Positions 18,701 through 27,691 of a stretch of 64,000 nucleotides of DNA are shown here, one piece after another. Origin of the DNA: Microbulbifer variabilis. GTDB lineage: Bacteria > Pseudomonadota > Gammaproteobacteria > Pseudomonadales > Cellvibrionaceae. The notes beneath the pieces are model-generated. The model had not been told where the DNA came from. It saw nothing but the letters and a program-made list of their open reading frames with translations, and did no database searches. The stretch's first letter is position 1; each line of letters starts with the position of its first letter. Location of the stretch: positions 1 through 64,000 of the forward strand of contig NZ_JAIVKI010000020.1 of NCBI RefSeq assembly GCF_020524905.1, written 5' to 3'. A program made the position numbers and the translations under genes.

Positions 18701-18930
18701 ACGCCGCGCTCCACCTCTTCCGGGCTGGCACCGGGATAGGAGATGGAAACGGTCACCATATCCAAGCTGAATTCTGGAAAGACCTCTTTCTTCACCACCA
18801 GGGAAAAAATGAGTCCGCCCACAATCAGGACGAGCATTAACAGATTGGCGGTTACATGGTTGCGCGCCATCCAGGCGATGGCGCCACGGCGGGTATCTAT
18901 ATCCGCGTCAGTTCTTTTCAGCTCAGTCAT
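15781..18930 (-). CDS. RND efflux permease of a complete tripartite system
   Basis: From the ATG at 18930 the protein has 1049 residues; an upstream in-frame start at 19035 lies deep inside the adaptor gene and is rejected because ATGACTGA gives a clean 8-base overlap with the adaptor stop. RND landmarks: TM1 near 27-47, the TM4 aspartate pair at about 410-411 (GIVVDDAII), NDTLVMIEYSNRLR in the second half, and two large periplasmic loops. It should work with the adaptor and the outer-membrane channel encoded directly upstream. It is a different paralogue from the pump at the left end of the window. The substrate is unknown. Confidence 0.93.
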   Translation of the reverse strand: MTELKRTDADIDTRRGAIAWMARNHVTANLLMLVLIVGGLIFSLVVKKEVFPEFSLDMVTVSISYPGASPEEVERGVLVAAEQAVQGIVGIKEMRGVANEGSASLILELEGDADANLVFQNIQQAIDSVTTFPSDIERPQVSLAERKRDVLDLVLHGNLDDRSLRALAMQVYDKLEAHSGITQLEAEGIRDLEVAVEIRRDDLRRYGLTLSEVAQVVKNAAVDIPSGSVKSNAGEILVRVTERRDWAREFGNVVVTRGSGGGPVYLRDIANISDALEDEARNMVFNGEPAVSIKIYRVGEQTPMSVSEAAREVIDEVRTSLPPGVTLTIRDDDSEIFKERLTLLLKNGFIGLILVFVVLGAFLELRLAFWVTLGIPTSFLGSLLFLPGLDISISMVSMFAFIIALGIVVDDAIIAGENIHEWRQKGYSNLEAAIAGARQVAVPLTFAILTNIVAFIPLMELPGFMGKIFGVVPFVVGSVFIISWVEALFILPAHLAHSRRGYKSRWARRFAARQKLLARGLDRFVQRRFRPFLDFCVAHRYSTIAVAIAILLVVGGYAASGRMGFTLMPRVERDSGRFAVTFPTGTPQQQLEKARAQIIDAADRVLEQYDRNRVFLGSRGMIGDDAIQVDAYFVAADQRSFSTGEFVREWRREVGPIAGSLSAITASDRGGPGAGSSLTVELRHTDTDTLEQAAVRLASELEKFPNVSDIDAGISLGKTQLDLTLTETAKSLGVSAEEIGRQLRASLYGAEALRQQRGRDQVKVMVRLPESERVTMDDVQNMMIRAGNGQWLPLLDLVEIDQGRAYAKINRREGRRVTTVTANVEPSDQAALVINELNLSVIPQLKAEFPGLGISYEGRQADEREGLASLGMTFMLAMAVLYLLLAIPLKSYMQPLIVMIAIPFGVIGALLGHLGMGYGLSMVSLLGIVALAGVVINDTLVMIEYSNRLRSEGIDLESAIKGAAVRRFRPIVLTTVTTFCGLMPMIFETSVQARFMIPMAISLGYGILAATAISLLLVPCLYLTFGKDIPQLLERAKAVLKSLGRTAQV

Positions 18931-20161
18931 TGGCACCCCCAGCTTCCTGGCGCCTAAGCCCAGGCACTGCACCGTCATTCGCTGAGGCAGCGGCATCGGC
19001 GGGCAGGCCTTTACCTGGGCGGGGATCTCCGGCAATCCTTACTGGCATGCCTTCAGTGACGGTGATCAGGCGAGTCGTTACCAAGGTTTCCCCACCGCTA
19101 AGGCCCCTGTCGAGCACAGCGAAGTCGCCGCTGGTATAAGCGACTTCAACCGGCTGGATACTGGTGCGGTTGTCACGCACCACCCAGACCTGGCTGTCAT
19201 CCTGCAAGGCGGTGAGCGGAATCCGCACCAACGCCTCCTTACCCTGGGAGACGATTTCCACCCGTGCCAGATCGTTCAGTAGAAGCTGTGGTTGAGAGGG
19301 ATCCAAAACAGAAAGAGGGTCATCCAGTTCAACCAACACTCGCGCCAGGCGCCCCTGCTCCTCCAATACCGGTATCACCCGCACAAACTCTCCCTGGCGG
19401 TAACTGCCGGCGGGCCACTGGCTGCCAAAAATACGCACTTCCACATCACCGCTGTTTAACCGGTGTAACTGACTGGCGGGAACCTCAACAGCTATCTGGA
19501 AACGGCTGGCGCTGGCCAAACTGTAGAGATTGACGCCGGGGGATACGCGATCCCCCACATCCACATTACGCTCCACTACGAGAGCGTCAAAGGGGGCTCG
19601 CACTTCTGTGAGGCGCAGATTGCGCTGTGCCAAAGCCACCTCGGCTTCTGCCGCCTGTACCGCGGCCTCGGCCGCAGCCTTCTGGGGTTCACGCAACACC
19701 AGTGCGCGATCGGCATCGCCGAGGGCGGTGCCGAGCAGTTCGTATTCTTCCTGGGCCACCTGCTGTTGGCCCAACTCCTGCTGCAATTCCGCACGGCGCC
19801 CGGCCAGGGCGCTCTGGGCAGATTTCAGAGCCAATTGGTAGGGTTCGGAATCAATACGCAACAACACCTTGCCCTTGGGCAGAACTGCACCGGGCCCCAG
19901 GTCGTAATCGAGCCACTCCACCTGCCCATCGACCAGGGGCTCTACCTCCGCCAATTCGCGCGCAGTCACTTTCCCTAGGGCACTTAGGGTAATGGGGAAA
20001 TTTCCCTGTTCTGCCACGGCCACATCCACGGCCGGCGGTGGCACCTTGCGCTCTCCACGGGAGACTGTGGGTTTCTCCCGCATCATCCAGGCGGTGATCA
20101 CAGCCGCCAAAGCCAACAGGACTACGGGTATAAGCAAGCGCGGATTGAACTTCTTCGACAT
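18923..20161 (-). CDS. RND efflux periplasmic adaptor (membrane fusion protein)
   Basis: The product (412 residues from the ATG at 20161) has an N-terminal anchor (about 8-26), lipoyl halves around GKVTARELAEVEPLVDGQV and RAPFDALVVERNVDVGD, an Ala/Glu/Gln-rich helical hairpin between them (about 105-185), and a beta-barrel region. Its start is coupled to the channel gene through TGATG (one shared base), and its stop overlaps the pump start by 8 bases. The order channel-adaptor-pump in one minus-strand operon is that of a self-sufficient tripartite exporter. A TTG one codon earlier is an alternative start. Confidence 0.9.
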   Translation of the reverse strand: MSKKFNPRLLIPVVLLALAAVITAWMMREKPTVSRGERKVPPPAVDVAVAEQGNFPITLSALGKVTARELAEVEPLVDGQVEWLDYDLGPGAVLPKGKVLLRIDSEPYQLALKSAQSALAGRRAELQQELGQQQVAQEEYELLGTALGDADRALVLREPQKAAAEAAVQAAEAEVALAQRNLRLTEVRAPFDALVVERNVDVGDRVSPGVNLYSLASASRFQIAVEVPASQLHRLNSGDVEVRIFGSQWPAGSYRQGEFVRVIPVLEEQGRLARVLVELDDPLSVLDPSQPQLLLNDLARVEIVSQGKEALVRIPLTALQDDSQVWVVRDNRTSIQPVEVAYTSGDFAVLDRGLSGGETLVTTRLITVTEGMPVRIAGDPRPGKGLPADAAASANDGAVPGLRRQEAGGAND

Positions 20162-21597
20162 CAACTATTTCCCTCCAGGTACAGCTCCAGGTCTGCGGGC
20201 TCCGGTGCAGGCAGATCTTCCTGGGGCACCCCCCCGGAAAGCGCGCGATATAAAGTGACTCGGTTTTGCAGCAGCTGACGCTCGGCTGACAACACCTCGC
20301 GAGCCAGGCTCTGCTGCTCGGTAGTGGCCGTCAGCAGGTTGAGAAAATCGACGGCGCCGCGGATATAGGCCCGGTTGCGCCGCTGGACAATCAGATCGGA
20401 TAAACGCTCCCGTTCACGCAGGTGTTCGAGTTCCTGCCTCAAGGCGCGCTCACGGATCAAAGCCTGCTCAACTTCTGACAGCGCTTGATTCACCGTTTCG
20501 CGATATACCGCCCAGCGCTCCTGTAAGGCCGCATCCTGCTGTTGCCGTGCCGAACTGAGAGCACCGCCATCGAAAATCACCCCTTCCAGGGAAGCGGCGA
20601 TAGCGAGCAGCCAATTCTCGGTAATGTCACTAATCAGACTGGTACCGTTACTGGCCACTGCGGAGAGACTCAGTACCGGCAAACGGTCCGCCCAGGCTTG
20701 ATTGGCCAAATGGTAGTCCTGCACCAACTTGCGCTGAGCTTCCCGAACATCCGGGCGCCGCAGCAATAGTTGCGAGGGAATGCCGGTATCAGGCAGGGCA
20801 GGCAGAATAGGTAGACTGGCAACTTTGTGAATATATCCATCCAGCTGGCTTGGGTTGATACCCAGCAAGGTGGCCAGTTGCACCTCGAGTATCTCAATGT
20901 CTGCACCGGCTTGCTCCAACTCCTGTTCAGATCGCTGTACCAGCTGGCGTTGCTGCAATACATCGGCAGCAACGCTAACACCGCGAGCAAAGCGCGATTC
21001 CAGTACCTGCAGAGATTTGCGGTTGGTTTCCAGCTGCTCTTGAAGCAAATCGCACTGACCCCACTGTTCACGCAACTGCAACCAGGTTGAGGACACCTCT
21101 GCGGCAAGGCTCAGGGAGGCAATTTGAAGATTTTGTTGCTGGGCCTGGAATCCCGCTTCGGCCGCACTGGCTCCGGCGCGCACGCGCCCCCAGAGATCCA
21201 GTTCATAACTGGCGGCAATTCGGGTGCTCCAACTATTGCCCTCGTTGGAAGGGTCGGTAAATTCTCCAGAGGAGTAACGCTGCTCGGTATTTTCGATTTG
21301 AGCAGTCAGACTAGGCCATAGACCCGAGCGGGCCCCACGGGCTACTGCTGAAGCCTGGCGCAAACGCCAGTAACTGGCGTGCAGATCCGGATTGTCCTGC
21401 AGGGCCAGCTCAACCAGCTGGTCGAGTTGGGGATCTTCAAACCCATGCCACCAGCGGACATCGGCTGCCACAGCACCCGAGGCACTAAATGTCTGCGGCA
21501 GGGACAAAATATCCTGCGGCGCAATAGTCTCGAGCGGCTGAGAGGAGCAACTGGCCAACAGTGGAACACAAATTGCCAAAACACGGTAAAAGCCCAA
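20161..21597 (-). CDS. Outer-membrane efflux channel lipoprotein (NodT/OprM type)
   Basis: The 478-residue protein has a lipoprotein signal with Cys17 (PLLASC), followed by the two repeated OEP domains typical of TolC-like channels: long helices rich in Gln, Glu, Leu and Arg (about 55-230 and 265-455) and the landmarks DLHASYWRLRQASA, AASYELDLWGRVRA and LLRRPDVREAQR. It would be lipid-anchored in the outer membrane, form a trimeric channel and dock with the adaptor. It is the first gene of the operon and is divergent from gcdH across a 314-base spacer. Confidence 0.93.
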   Translation of the reverse strand: MGFYRVLAICVPLLASCSSQPLETIAPQDILSLPQTFSASGAVAADVRWWHGFEDPQLDQLVELALQDNPDLHASYWRLRQASAVARGARSGLWPSLTAQIENTEQRYSSGEFTDPSNEGNSWSTRIAASYELDLWGRVRAGASAAEAGFQAQQQNLQIASLSLAAEVSSTWLQLREQWGQCDLLQEQLETNRKSLQVLESRFARGVSVAADVLQQRQLVQRSEQELEQAGADIEILEVQLATLLGINPSQLDGYIHKVASLPILPALPDTGIPSQLLLRRPDVREAQRKLVQDYHLANQAWADRLPVLSLSAVASNGTSLISDITENWLLAIAASLEGVIFDGGALSSARQQQDAALQERWAVYRETVNQALSEVEQALIRERALRQELEHLRERERLSDLIVQRRNRAYIRGAVDFLNLLTATTEQQSLAREVLSAERQLLQNRVTLYRALSGGVPQEDLPAPEPADLELYLEGNS

Positions 21598-21911
21598 GGA
21601 AAATCACCGGAAAAGTATTTAAAAACAGGAAAAACAGAGAATTATTGCGTCCATTATCTTCCGACCAAAATAGCCCGCAAGGCGTTTTACCCTTGTTTAC
21701 ACAGCCATACCCAAGCCAGCCTAAATTTTGCTGTCGATAGGAGTGCCCCGGCGCGGCTACTTAGGTATGATGCGCCACAATAAACTGAATGGTCACCGGG
21801 ATTTGCCGCGGGGCAATTGCCAATGCCCCTGTCAGAATCCGTCAGTTTTTTGCCGGACTGGCGACAAACTTTGGTGCCGATTAATAACGGAAGAAGTAGA
21901 AGAGACTAGCC
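21598..21911. other. Divergent promoter region between the efflux operon and gcdH
   Basis: This 314-base spacer separates the minus-strand efflux operon from the plus-strand gcdH gene. It holds no coding frame with a credible start. Promoters for both units must lie here. No regulator gene sits next to either unit, and I saw no convincing palindromic operator. Confidence 0.5.
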
Positions 21912-23096
21912 ATGAGTAAACATCAGCCACTCGCCCACTGGGACGATATCCTGCTGCTGGACCAGCAGTTGACCGACGAAGAGCGTATGGTGCGCGATGC
22001 CGCGCGCGAATACTGCCAGAACAAGCTGATGCCGAGGGTCTTGGAGGCCAACCGCCACGAGATCTTCGACCGTGAAATCATGAGCGAAATGGGTGAACTG
22101 GGCCTGCTGGGTTCCACCATCGAAGGCTATGGCTGTGCCGGCCTCAACTACGTCTCCTACGGTCTGGTCGCCCGTGAAGTCGAGCGCGTAGACTCTGGCT
22201 ACCGCTCCGCCATGAGTGTGCAATCCAGCCTAGTGATGCACCCCATCTACGCCTACGGCAGCGAAGAGCAGAAGCAAAAATACCTGCCCAAGCTGGCCAG
22301 TGGTGAGTGGGTTGGCTGTTTCGGCCTGACCGAGCCGGATGCAGGCTCCGATCCCGGCGGCATGAAGACCCGCGCCAAGAAAGTGGACGGCGGCTACCGC
22401 ATCAGCGGCGCCAAGATGTGGATCACCAACAGCCCCATCGCCGATGTCTTCGTGGTTTGGGCCAAAGACGATGACGACATCATTCGCGGCTTCGTCCTCG
22501 AGAAGGGTATGGAAGGTCTGACCGCACCGAAGATCGAGGGCAAGTTCTCCCTGCGCGCCTCCATCACTGGTGAGATTGTGATGGACAATGTCTTCGTTCC
22601 CGAAGAGAACAAATTCCCGGAAATCGGCGGACTGCGCGGCCCCTTCGGCTGCTTGAACCGCGCCCGCTACGGCATTTCCTGGGGCGCCATGGGTGCCGGT
22701 GAGTTCTGCTGGCACGCGGCGCGCCAGTACGGCCTGGACCGCAAGCAGTTCAATCGCCCACTGGCCCAAACCCAGCTGTTCCAGAAGAAGCTGGCCGACA
22801 TGCAAACCGAAATCACCTTGGGTCTGCAGGCCTCTCTGCGCGTTGGTCGCATCATGGATGAGAACAAGCAGTTCGACCCCACCATGATCTCCCTGGTGAA
22901 ACGCAACAACTGCGGTAAGGCTCTGGATATCGCCCGCGTTTCCCGCGATATGCATGGCGGTAACGGTATCTCCGACGAGTTCCACGTGATCCGCCACGTG
23001 ATGAACCTGGAAGCGGTGAACACCTATGAGGGCACCCATGACGTGCACGCCCTGATCCTTGGCCGTGCCCAGACCGGTCTACAGGCGTTCGTTTAA
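21912..23096 (+). CDS. gcdH: Glutaryl-CoA dehydrogenase
   Basis: This FAD enzyme oxidises and decarboxylates glutaryl-CoA to crotonyl-CoA in lysine and tryptophan degradation. The 394-residue length is standard. The catalytic base is Glu373 in [16 protein letters not shown], and the substrate-binding Arg is in [17 protein letters not shown]. Further acyl-CoA dehydrogenase signatures are [19 protein letters not shown] and [11 protein letters not shown]. The CoA-transferase at 9644-10867 could supply glutaryl-CoA. Transcription is monocistronic in appearance, with a strong hairpin after the stop. Codon use is strongly biased toward C-ending codons, suggesting good expression. Confidence 0.96.
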   Translation: MSKHQPLAHWDDILLLDQQLTDEERMVRDAAREYCQNKLMPRVLEANRHEIFDREIMSEMGELGLLGSTIEGYGCAGLNYVSYGLVAREVERVDSGYRSAMSVQSSLVMHPIYAYGSEEQKQKYLPKLASGEWVGCFGLTEPDAGSDPGGMKTRAKKVDGGYRISGAKMWITNSPIADVFVVWAKDDDDIIRGFVLEKGMEGLTAPKIEGKFSLRASITGEIVMDNVFVPEENKFPEIGGLRGPFGCLNRARYGISWGAMGAGEFCWHAARQYGLDRKQFNRPLAQTQLFQKKLADMQTEITLGLQASLRVGRIMDENKQFDPTMISLVKRNNCGKALDIARVSRDMHGGNGISDEFHVIRHVMNLEAVNTYEGTHDVHALILGRAQTGLQAFV

Positions 23097-23105
23097 CGCC
23101 TCATT

Positions 23106-23143
23106 GGGCGCTACTCGCGGCATCTGCCCGCGGGTAAGCGCCC
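23106..23143 (+). terminator. Hairpin after gcdH
   Basis: GGGCGCT (23106-23112) pairs with AGCGCCC (23137-23143), and the interior CGCGG/CCGCG extends the stem. It begins 9 bases after the gcdH stop. There is no immediate T-run, so it may act as a 3-prime end stabiliser or a bidirectional terminator for the convergent transporter gene. Confidence 0.55.
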
Positions 23144-23183
23144 TGCCCCCTCTGAGTAAACCTCTCTCCCTTTTAGCGAACGG

Positions 23184-24110
23184 CTAATGCTTGGCTTGTG
23201 TCTCTATCATCTTCACATTGATCACGCAGGAAGCAATCCCAATAAAAACCAATAGAGATGCCCCCCACTCCATCGCATCCATAGACTCTCCAAGCAGCAC
23301 CCGGGAACCCATCAATCCAAATACCGGGATCAGCAGCCCAAAGGGAGCGACATAAGCGGCCGAGTAACGTCTAATCAAATCTCCCCACAAAACATAAGCG
23401 AGCAGAGTAAGGAATAAGCTCTGATATAGGATCGCGACCCAGGCTTGTGGCGAAGCCTCCAGTAAATCCTGAATGGGCCTTCGGGTTTCCAAGTGATAGG
23501 ACAATACGAATAGAGGAATTGGCGGGACCAGTGATGCCCAGACCAACAGGTGGAACAAGTTAACCCCCCGCAACCTTTTCAAGGCCATATTAGCTGTGGC
23601 CCAAGCCATCCCCGAGCCCATCAAGAGTAAAAATCCTTTTTGAGTTGTAGCCCCTCCCCGACCTGCATCAAGGAAAAACAATGTAAAGCCAGCGGCCGCT
23701 ATCAACAGGCCCACAAACTGTTGCCAACTTATTTTTTCCGCAAAAAAACAGAAACTGAGTATTAGGGTAAAAATCACTTGTGACTGCACCAACAGTGAGG
23801 CAATTCCCGCTTGTACATCGGCGCGCAAAGCCAAGTAAACCAGCCCTGTAGTGAGAAACTGCAGAAATACGCCGATCAGGACAACATTAAATACCGAGGT
23901 TTTCGGAAAAGGGAAAAACCACACAAACGGAACGGACGCCAAGGCATATCTCATAGCCGTGAGCATCAAAGGAGGAATATCATTGAGTGCCAACTTAACG
24001 ATCGGATAGGCCATGCCAATAATAAATACACAAACCAGTGCTTTCAGAATGCTATGAATTGGCATGGTGAGTTTTTTTTCCTCCTCGGTTCCCTTCTCCC
24101 TTACCACCAT
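23184..24110 (-). CDS. EamA/DMT-family inner-membrane transporter
   Basis: The protein has about ten transmembrane segments in two EamA halves; the first begins ALVCVFIIGMAYPIVKLAL and the second GSGMAWATANMALKRLRG. The pattern is typical of drug/metabolite exporters of about 300 residues that move amino acids or other metabolites. The frame is open to 24137, but AAGGGA 4-5 bases before the ATG at 24110 favours that start; another in-frame ATG at 24065 with a more distant GAGGAGG is possible. It stands alone, convergent with gcdH. The substrate is unknown. Confidence 0.85.
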   Translation of the reverse strand: MVVREKGTEEEKKLTMPIHSILKALVCVFIIGMAYPIVKLALNDIPPLMLTAMRYALASVPFVWFFPFPKTSVFNVVLIGVFLQFLTTGLVYLALRADVQAGIASLLVQSQVIFTLILSFCFFAEKISWQQFVGLLIAAAGFTLFFLDAGRGGATTQKGFLLLMGSGMAWATANMALKRLRGVNLFHLLVWASLVPPIPLFVLSYHLETRRPIQDLLEASPQAWVAILYQSLFLTLLAYVLWGDLIRRYSAAYVAPFGLLIPVFGLMGSRVLLGESMDAMEWGASLLVFIGIASCVINVKMIETQAKH

Positions 24111-24414
24111 CGATCCCTTTAAGTTAACAGCGCCCAATCAATACCGTTGGCAAGCCCGAAGAATTCTTAAAGGCCCAAATAACCCTTTTAAACGACACTG
24201 TTCAGGTATTCTTAAATTGCTCTAGCCTGAAAACATCTGGGTAGCGCTTTTTTCTCAAAGCGCCAAAGAGGTTTGCTCCTATCACCCGTCGTCATAATTA
24301 GTCCACCGATTGTACGGCCTCACACTTTTTTATGGCGGTTAAGTGGCCGACTCCCTTTGCGCAAATAGAAGTGCTATTCTCCCCTGCCCGCCAATCTCTG
24401 GATGTAACGATGAT

Positions 24415-25032
24415 ATGGATGAGCTGCTGCATTGGTTCGATTTGATCGGTATTGCAGTCTTTGCCTTTAGTGGTGTACTCGCTGCAGGCCACAAGCAAAT
24501 GGATTTATTCGGCGCAGTAGTACTCGCCTGTGTCACCTCCACGGGAGGGGGCACCATTCGGGACATCATCCTCAATATTCCCGTATTTTGGCTGCAAGAC
24601 ACCTACTATTTGTGGATCGCTGTCACCACCGGTGTAGTCAGTTTTTACCTGATACGCTATTTACAAGTGCCCATGCGCCTACTGATGATAGCGGACGCCA
24701 TCGGCCTCGCGGTATTTGTGGTGATCGGCACTCAGAAGGGATTAGAGCTGGGTTACTCCGCCACTATTGCCATCGTAATGGGAATGATGACCGGCACTTT
24801 CGGGGGGGTAATTCGCGATGTACTCTCCGGCGATATCCCACTGCTTCTGCGCCGGGAAATCTATGCAACCGCGGCACTCACTGGCGCCGCCGTACTGGTT
24901 GCCCTCGATGCCAGTGGCAAATTGCCGGGGGATTTGGTGGTTGCTTTAGCCGTGCTGGTTACCTTGACAATCCGCCTGGCGGCTCTGAGGTGGAACCTCT
25001 CCGCCCCCATTGCGCGATTCGGCAACCATTGA
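24415..25032 (+). CDS. TRIC/UPF0126-type cation channel protein
   Basis: From the ATG at 24415 the product is 205 residues, the usual size for the UPF0126 (YicG) family. It has seven hydrophobic segments and an internal duplication with the two signature turns GGGTIRDIILN and GGVIRDVLSGD. Bacterial members are trimeric cation channels related to animal TRIC channels, although a glycine-transport role has been claimed for some. The longer frame to 24343 would add a non-conserved, Cys/Pro-rich extension and is rejected. The next gene starts 52 bases downstream. Confidence 0.85.
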   Translation: MDELLHWFDLIGIAVFAFSGVLAAGHKQMDLFGAVVLACVTSTGGGTIRDIILNIPVFWLQDTYYLWIAVTTGVVSFYLIRYLQVPMRLLMIADAIGLAVFVVIGTQKGLELGYSATIAIVMGMMTGTFGGVIRDVLSGDIPLLLRREIYATAALTGAAVLVALDASGKLPGDLVVALAVLVTLTIRLAALRWNLSAPIARFGNH

Positions 25033-25084
25033 GCGGCATAACCCACAGAACCCAGAACTTTTTCTGCCCACAGGAAGACACTTA

Positions 25085-26743
25085 GTGCGAAATTTCCGCC
25101 CACTGACCGCTTGCATCATATTCATCGGCCTGCTGGTGAGCGCCTGTGATCGGACTGAGCAGGGGGCAGCCCCCGAAGTGAAAAAGCCCAGGAGCTATAC
25201 CCACCTATACCCTAGGTCTTGCTGGTTTAAAACCGACGACAGTTGGCCCGCCACCCAGTGCTATATGATGGAAGTGCCGGAGGATTACGCCCATCCCACC
25301 AGGCGAAAAATCCGCTTCCCGGTGATTCGCTTTCGTGCCAATCATCCCGCAACAAACAAGGTACCGCTGCTACACCTTGGGGCCGGTGGCCCTGGCGCCA
25401 GCATGGGTCTGGAACCTGAAAACGCCAGCGACTGGTTGTGGTTGAACTACGCCGCGATGACCATTGAGGATGGACGCGATTTGATTGTGATCGATCCGCG
25501 CGGCACCGGCATGGCGCGACCGCGCCTCACCTGCAACGAGTTTATCGAGGACGCGCAGACGGCTTTCCAACGCAACCTCTCCCCGGAAGAGGAAGCGCGT
25601 GTTTTCGCTTTCAGTATGGAACGCTGCTACAGCCGTCTAAGCAAGGGCGCGGATATGGCGCAGTACAACAGCTCAGTGATTGCTCGGGATGTGGATGAAC
25701 TGCGCAAGCTGTTGAAAATCGATAAGCTCGACCTCTACGGCGTATCCTACTCTTCCCGCTACGCCCTCACCTATGCGCGGGATTTCCCCGATTCAACCCG
25801 CGCCCTGGTGCTCAACAGCGCCGTCTTCCCGAATATCACCTATACCCAACAGCTTGCACAGGATTCACTGGCGGCTTACGAGCGCGGCCTCAAGCATTGT
25901 ATTGAAGATACAAAATGCAACAGCCGCTACCCGGATCTGCGCCGGCGCCTGGAGAACCTGGTGCAAACCCTCGATGAGAAACCGCGCACTGTTTCTGCCA
26001 AGCACCGCTATTCGAATCAGCCCTACCCGTTTGTGCTCACAGGTCAACGCCTGCTAAGGGTGTTGTTCCAGGCTCTGTATAACGAGAATTTCTACAGTGA
26101 ATTGCCAAAGCTAATTGAAGGACTGGAAAACAGTGGCGATGAGGGCCTGGAGCCCGCGCAAAAAGCCATTGGACACTTTATGGAGATCGTACTGGACCCC
26201 TACTTTGGCGACGCCGCCGGTGTCAGCCATTTCTGCTATGAGGAAGCGCCCTTTGTCGATTTCGACCAAGCCCGCGAAAGCGCTGAGGGCACGGGTATAC
26301 TCGGCGGTGCTGTACGTTCAGACCTCAATCTTTTGCAGCTGCAATGCCGTATCTGGGCAATCCCCGCCGCGCCACTGCTGGAATCCCAGCCCATCGCCAC
26401 TCCCGCGCCGGTTATGGTGTTACACGGTGGGCTCGATCCGGTTTTATCCGCAGAAGATGTGGACATGGCACGCAAAGCACTACCCAATCATCAATGGCTG
26501 CTATTTCCTCAATTGGCTCACGATATTATTTCTGCCAGCAGCTGCGCAGAAAAAGCGGCGGCGCGCTTTCTCGACAACCCGGAAAACGACCAGACAGAAC
26601 CCACCAAAAACTGTCGTAAACAGGAGCTAGCCGACCAGATTCAGGAAGAGCAGGAGGAGCGGAAGGAACAGGAGGAGCAGAGCCAGGACGGTGAAGCAGA
26701 ACCCCCTTCCACCGGCGTCCCAGCTACGGAGAGCGGGCCCTGA
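25085..26743 (+). CDS. Alpha/beta-hydrolase lipoprotein (tripeptidyl/prolyl aminopeptidase-like)
   Basis: From a GTG at 25085 with AGGAAG upstream, the 552-residue protein begins with a lipoprotein signal ending LLVSAC (Cys21). The alpha/beta-hydrolase fold shows an oxyanion region HLGAGGPGAS, DPRGTGMARP, the nucleophile Ser in LYGVSYSSRYAL, the acid Asp in LHGGLDPVLS, and the His in QLAHDII. This order and the Cys-rich middle match the exported TAP/prolyl aminopeptidase-like family, which releases peptides or amino acids. The last 40 residues are a Glu/Gln-rich charged tail. The frame open to 25010 overlaps the previous gene and is not favoured. Substrate is unknown. Confidence 0.85.
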   Translation: MRNFRPLTACIIFIGLLVSACDRTEQGAAPEVKKPRSYTHLYPRSCWFKTDDSWPATQCYMMEVPEDYAHPTRRKIRFPVIRFRANHPATNKVPLLHLGAGGPGASMGLEPENASDWLWLNYAAMTIEDGRDLIVIDPRGTGMARPRLTCNEFIEDAQTAFQRNLSPEEEARVFAFSMERCYSRLSKGADMAQYNSSVIARDVDELRKLLKIDKLDLYGVSYSSRYALTYARDFPDSTRALVLNSAVFPNITYTQQLAQDSLAAYERGLKHCIEDTKCNSRYPDLRRRLENLVQTLDEKPRTVSAKHRYSNQPYPFVLTGQRLLRVLFQALYNENFYSELPKLIEGLENSGDEGLEPAQKAIGHFMEIVLDPYFGDAAGVSHFCYEEAPFVDFDQARESAEGTGILGGAVRSDLNLLQLQCRIWAIPAAPLLESQPIATPAPVMVLHGGLDPVLSAEDVDMARKALPNHQWLLFPQLAHDIISASSCAEKAAARFLDNPENDQTEPTKNCRKQELADQIQEEQEERKEQEEQSQDGEAEPPSTGVPATESGP

Positions 26744-26760
26744 ATCGCTCATATCATTGG

Positions 26761-27618
26761 ATGACAGCAGGAATCAACGTGGACAGCATGTACAGCACAT
26801 CCCTCATTGAGGTGGAAGAACTCAAAAAACAGATTGCCGGCGAGAAGGTGGTAATCCTTGACTGCCGCTATGACCTCACCGACAAGGAAAGCGGAGCCCA
26901 AGCCTATGCGGCCGGGCATATCCCCGGAGCCTATTACGCCAGCCTGCATCGGGATCTGTCCGCCCCCAAAGATCAGTTTGGCGGACGCCATCCCATGCCC
27001 AGCAGCGCCCAGTTCCAGCAATTCGCCCGCAAGTTGGGCATCAACACTGATACACGGGTGGTTGTCTACGACGATAATCGCCTGGGCTTTGCTGCGCGTG
27101 CCTGGTTCTTGTTTTTCTTTTTCGGCCATACAAATATCCAGGTTCTCAATGGAGGCCTGAGGGCATGGCTCGATGCCGGCCAGGCCTTAGAGAGCAGTGA
27201 GCCAGAAACCGCTGGGGAAGGTAATTTCAGTGCAGAACCAAAGAACAATCTGCTGGTGCACTACGAGGCAATTAAAGCCTCTCTGGACGAAGCGCCTTGG
27301 CAACTGGTAGACGCGCGAGATAAAGATCGCTTTGCCGGCAAACACGAACCCATAGATCCCATCGCTGGCCATATCCCCAGCGCTATTAACCAACCCTGGC
27401 CAGAAATGACTGACGATATAGGCAAAGTGAAGTCGCCTGCAGAGCTCCAAGCCATATGGGATTCCCACTCAGATGGGCGACCCATTCTGAATTACTGCGG
27501 CTCGGGAGTAACAGCTTGTGTAAACTACTTTGCTCAACAACTGGCCGGGCGCCGGGACTCCCTGCTCTACCCTGGGAGCTGGAGCGATTGGTGCGCACAT
27601 CAACGACAAAGCGAATAA
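26761..27618 (+). CDS. Thiosulfate/3-mercaptopyruvate sulfurtransferase (two-domain rhodanese)
   Basis: The 285-residue protein has two rhodanese domains (about 12-140 and 165-280). Only the second carries the active cysteine, Cys246, in the loop CGSGVTA, which resembles the 3-mercaptopyruvate sulfurtransferase (SseA) loop. Both domains keep GHIPGA/GHIPSA. It transfers sulfane sulfur from 3-mercaptopyruvate or thiosulfate to cyanide or protein thiols in the cytoplasm. Start choice is uncertain: ATG at 26761, GTG at 26779 or ATG at 26788. It follows the hydrolase gene by 17 bases, so co-transcription is possible, and it converges on msrA. Confidence 0.9.
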   Translation: MTAGINVDSMYSTSLIEVEELKKQIAGEKVVILDCRYDLTDKESGAQAYAAGHIPGAYYASLHRDLSAPKDQFGGRHPMPSSAQFQQFARKLGINTDTRVVVYDDNRLGFAARAWFLFFFFGHTNIQVLNGGLRAWLDAGQALESSEPETAGEGNFSAEPKNNLLVHYEAIKASLDEAPWQLVDARDKDRFAGKHEPIDPIAGHIPSAINQPWPEMTDDIGKVKSPAELQAIWDSHSDGRPILNYCGSGVTACVNYFAQQLAGRRDSLLYPGSWSDWCAHQRQSE

Positions 27619-27691
27619 AAGACCAGGAAAAATTTAGACAGGGAGTATTGAGGGAGCAGTGATTACCGCCCCCGCGGGTCAGCCGAGCGGC

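Noticed and set aside
22230..23048. 272-codon minus-strand frame
   Set aside because: Antisense to gcdH; arises from the strong codon bias of that gene.
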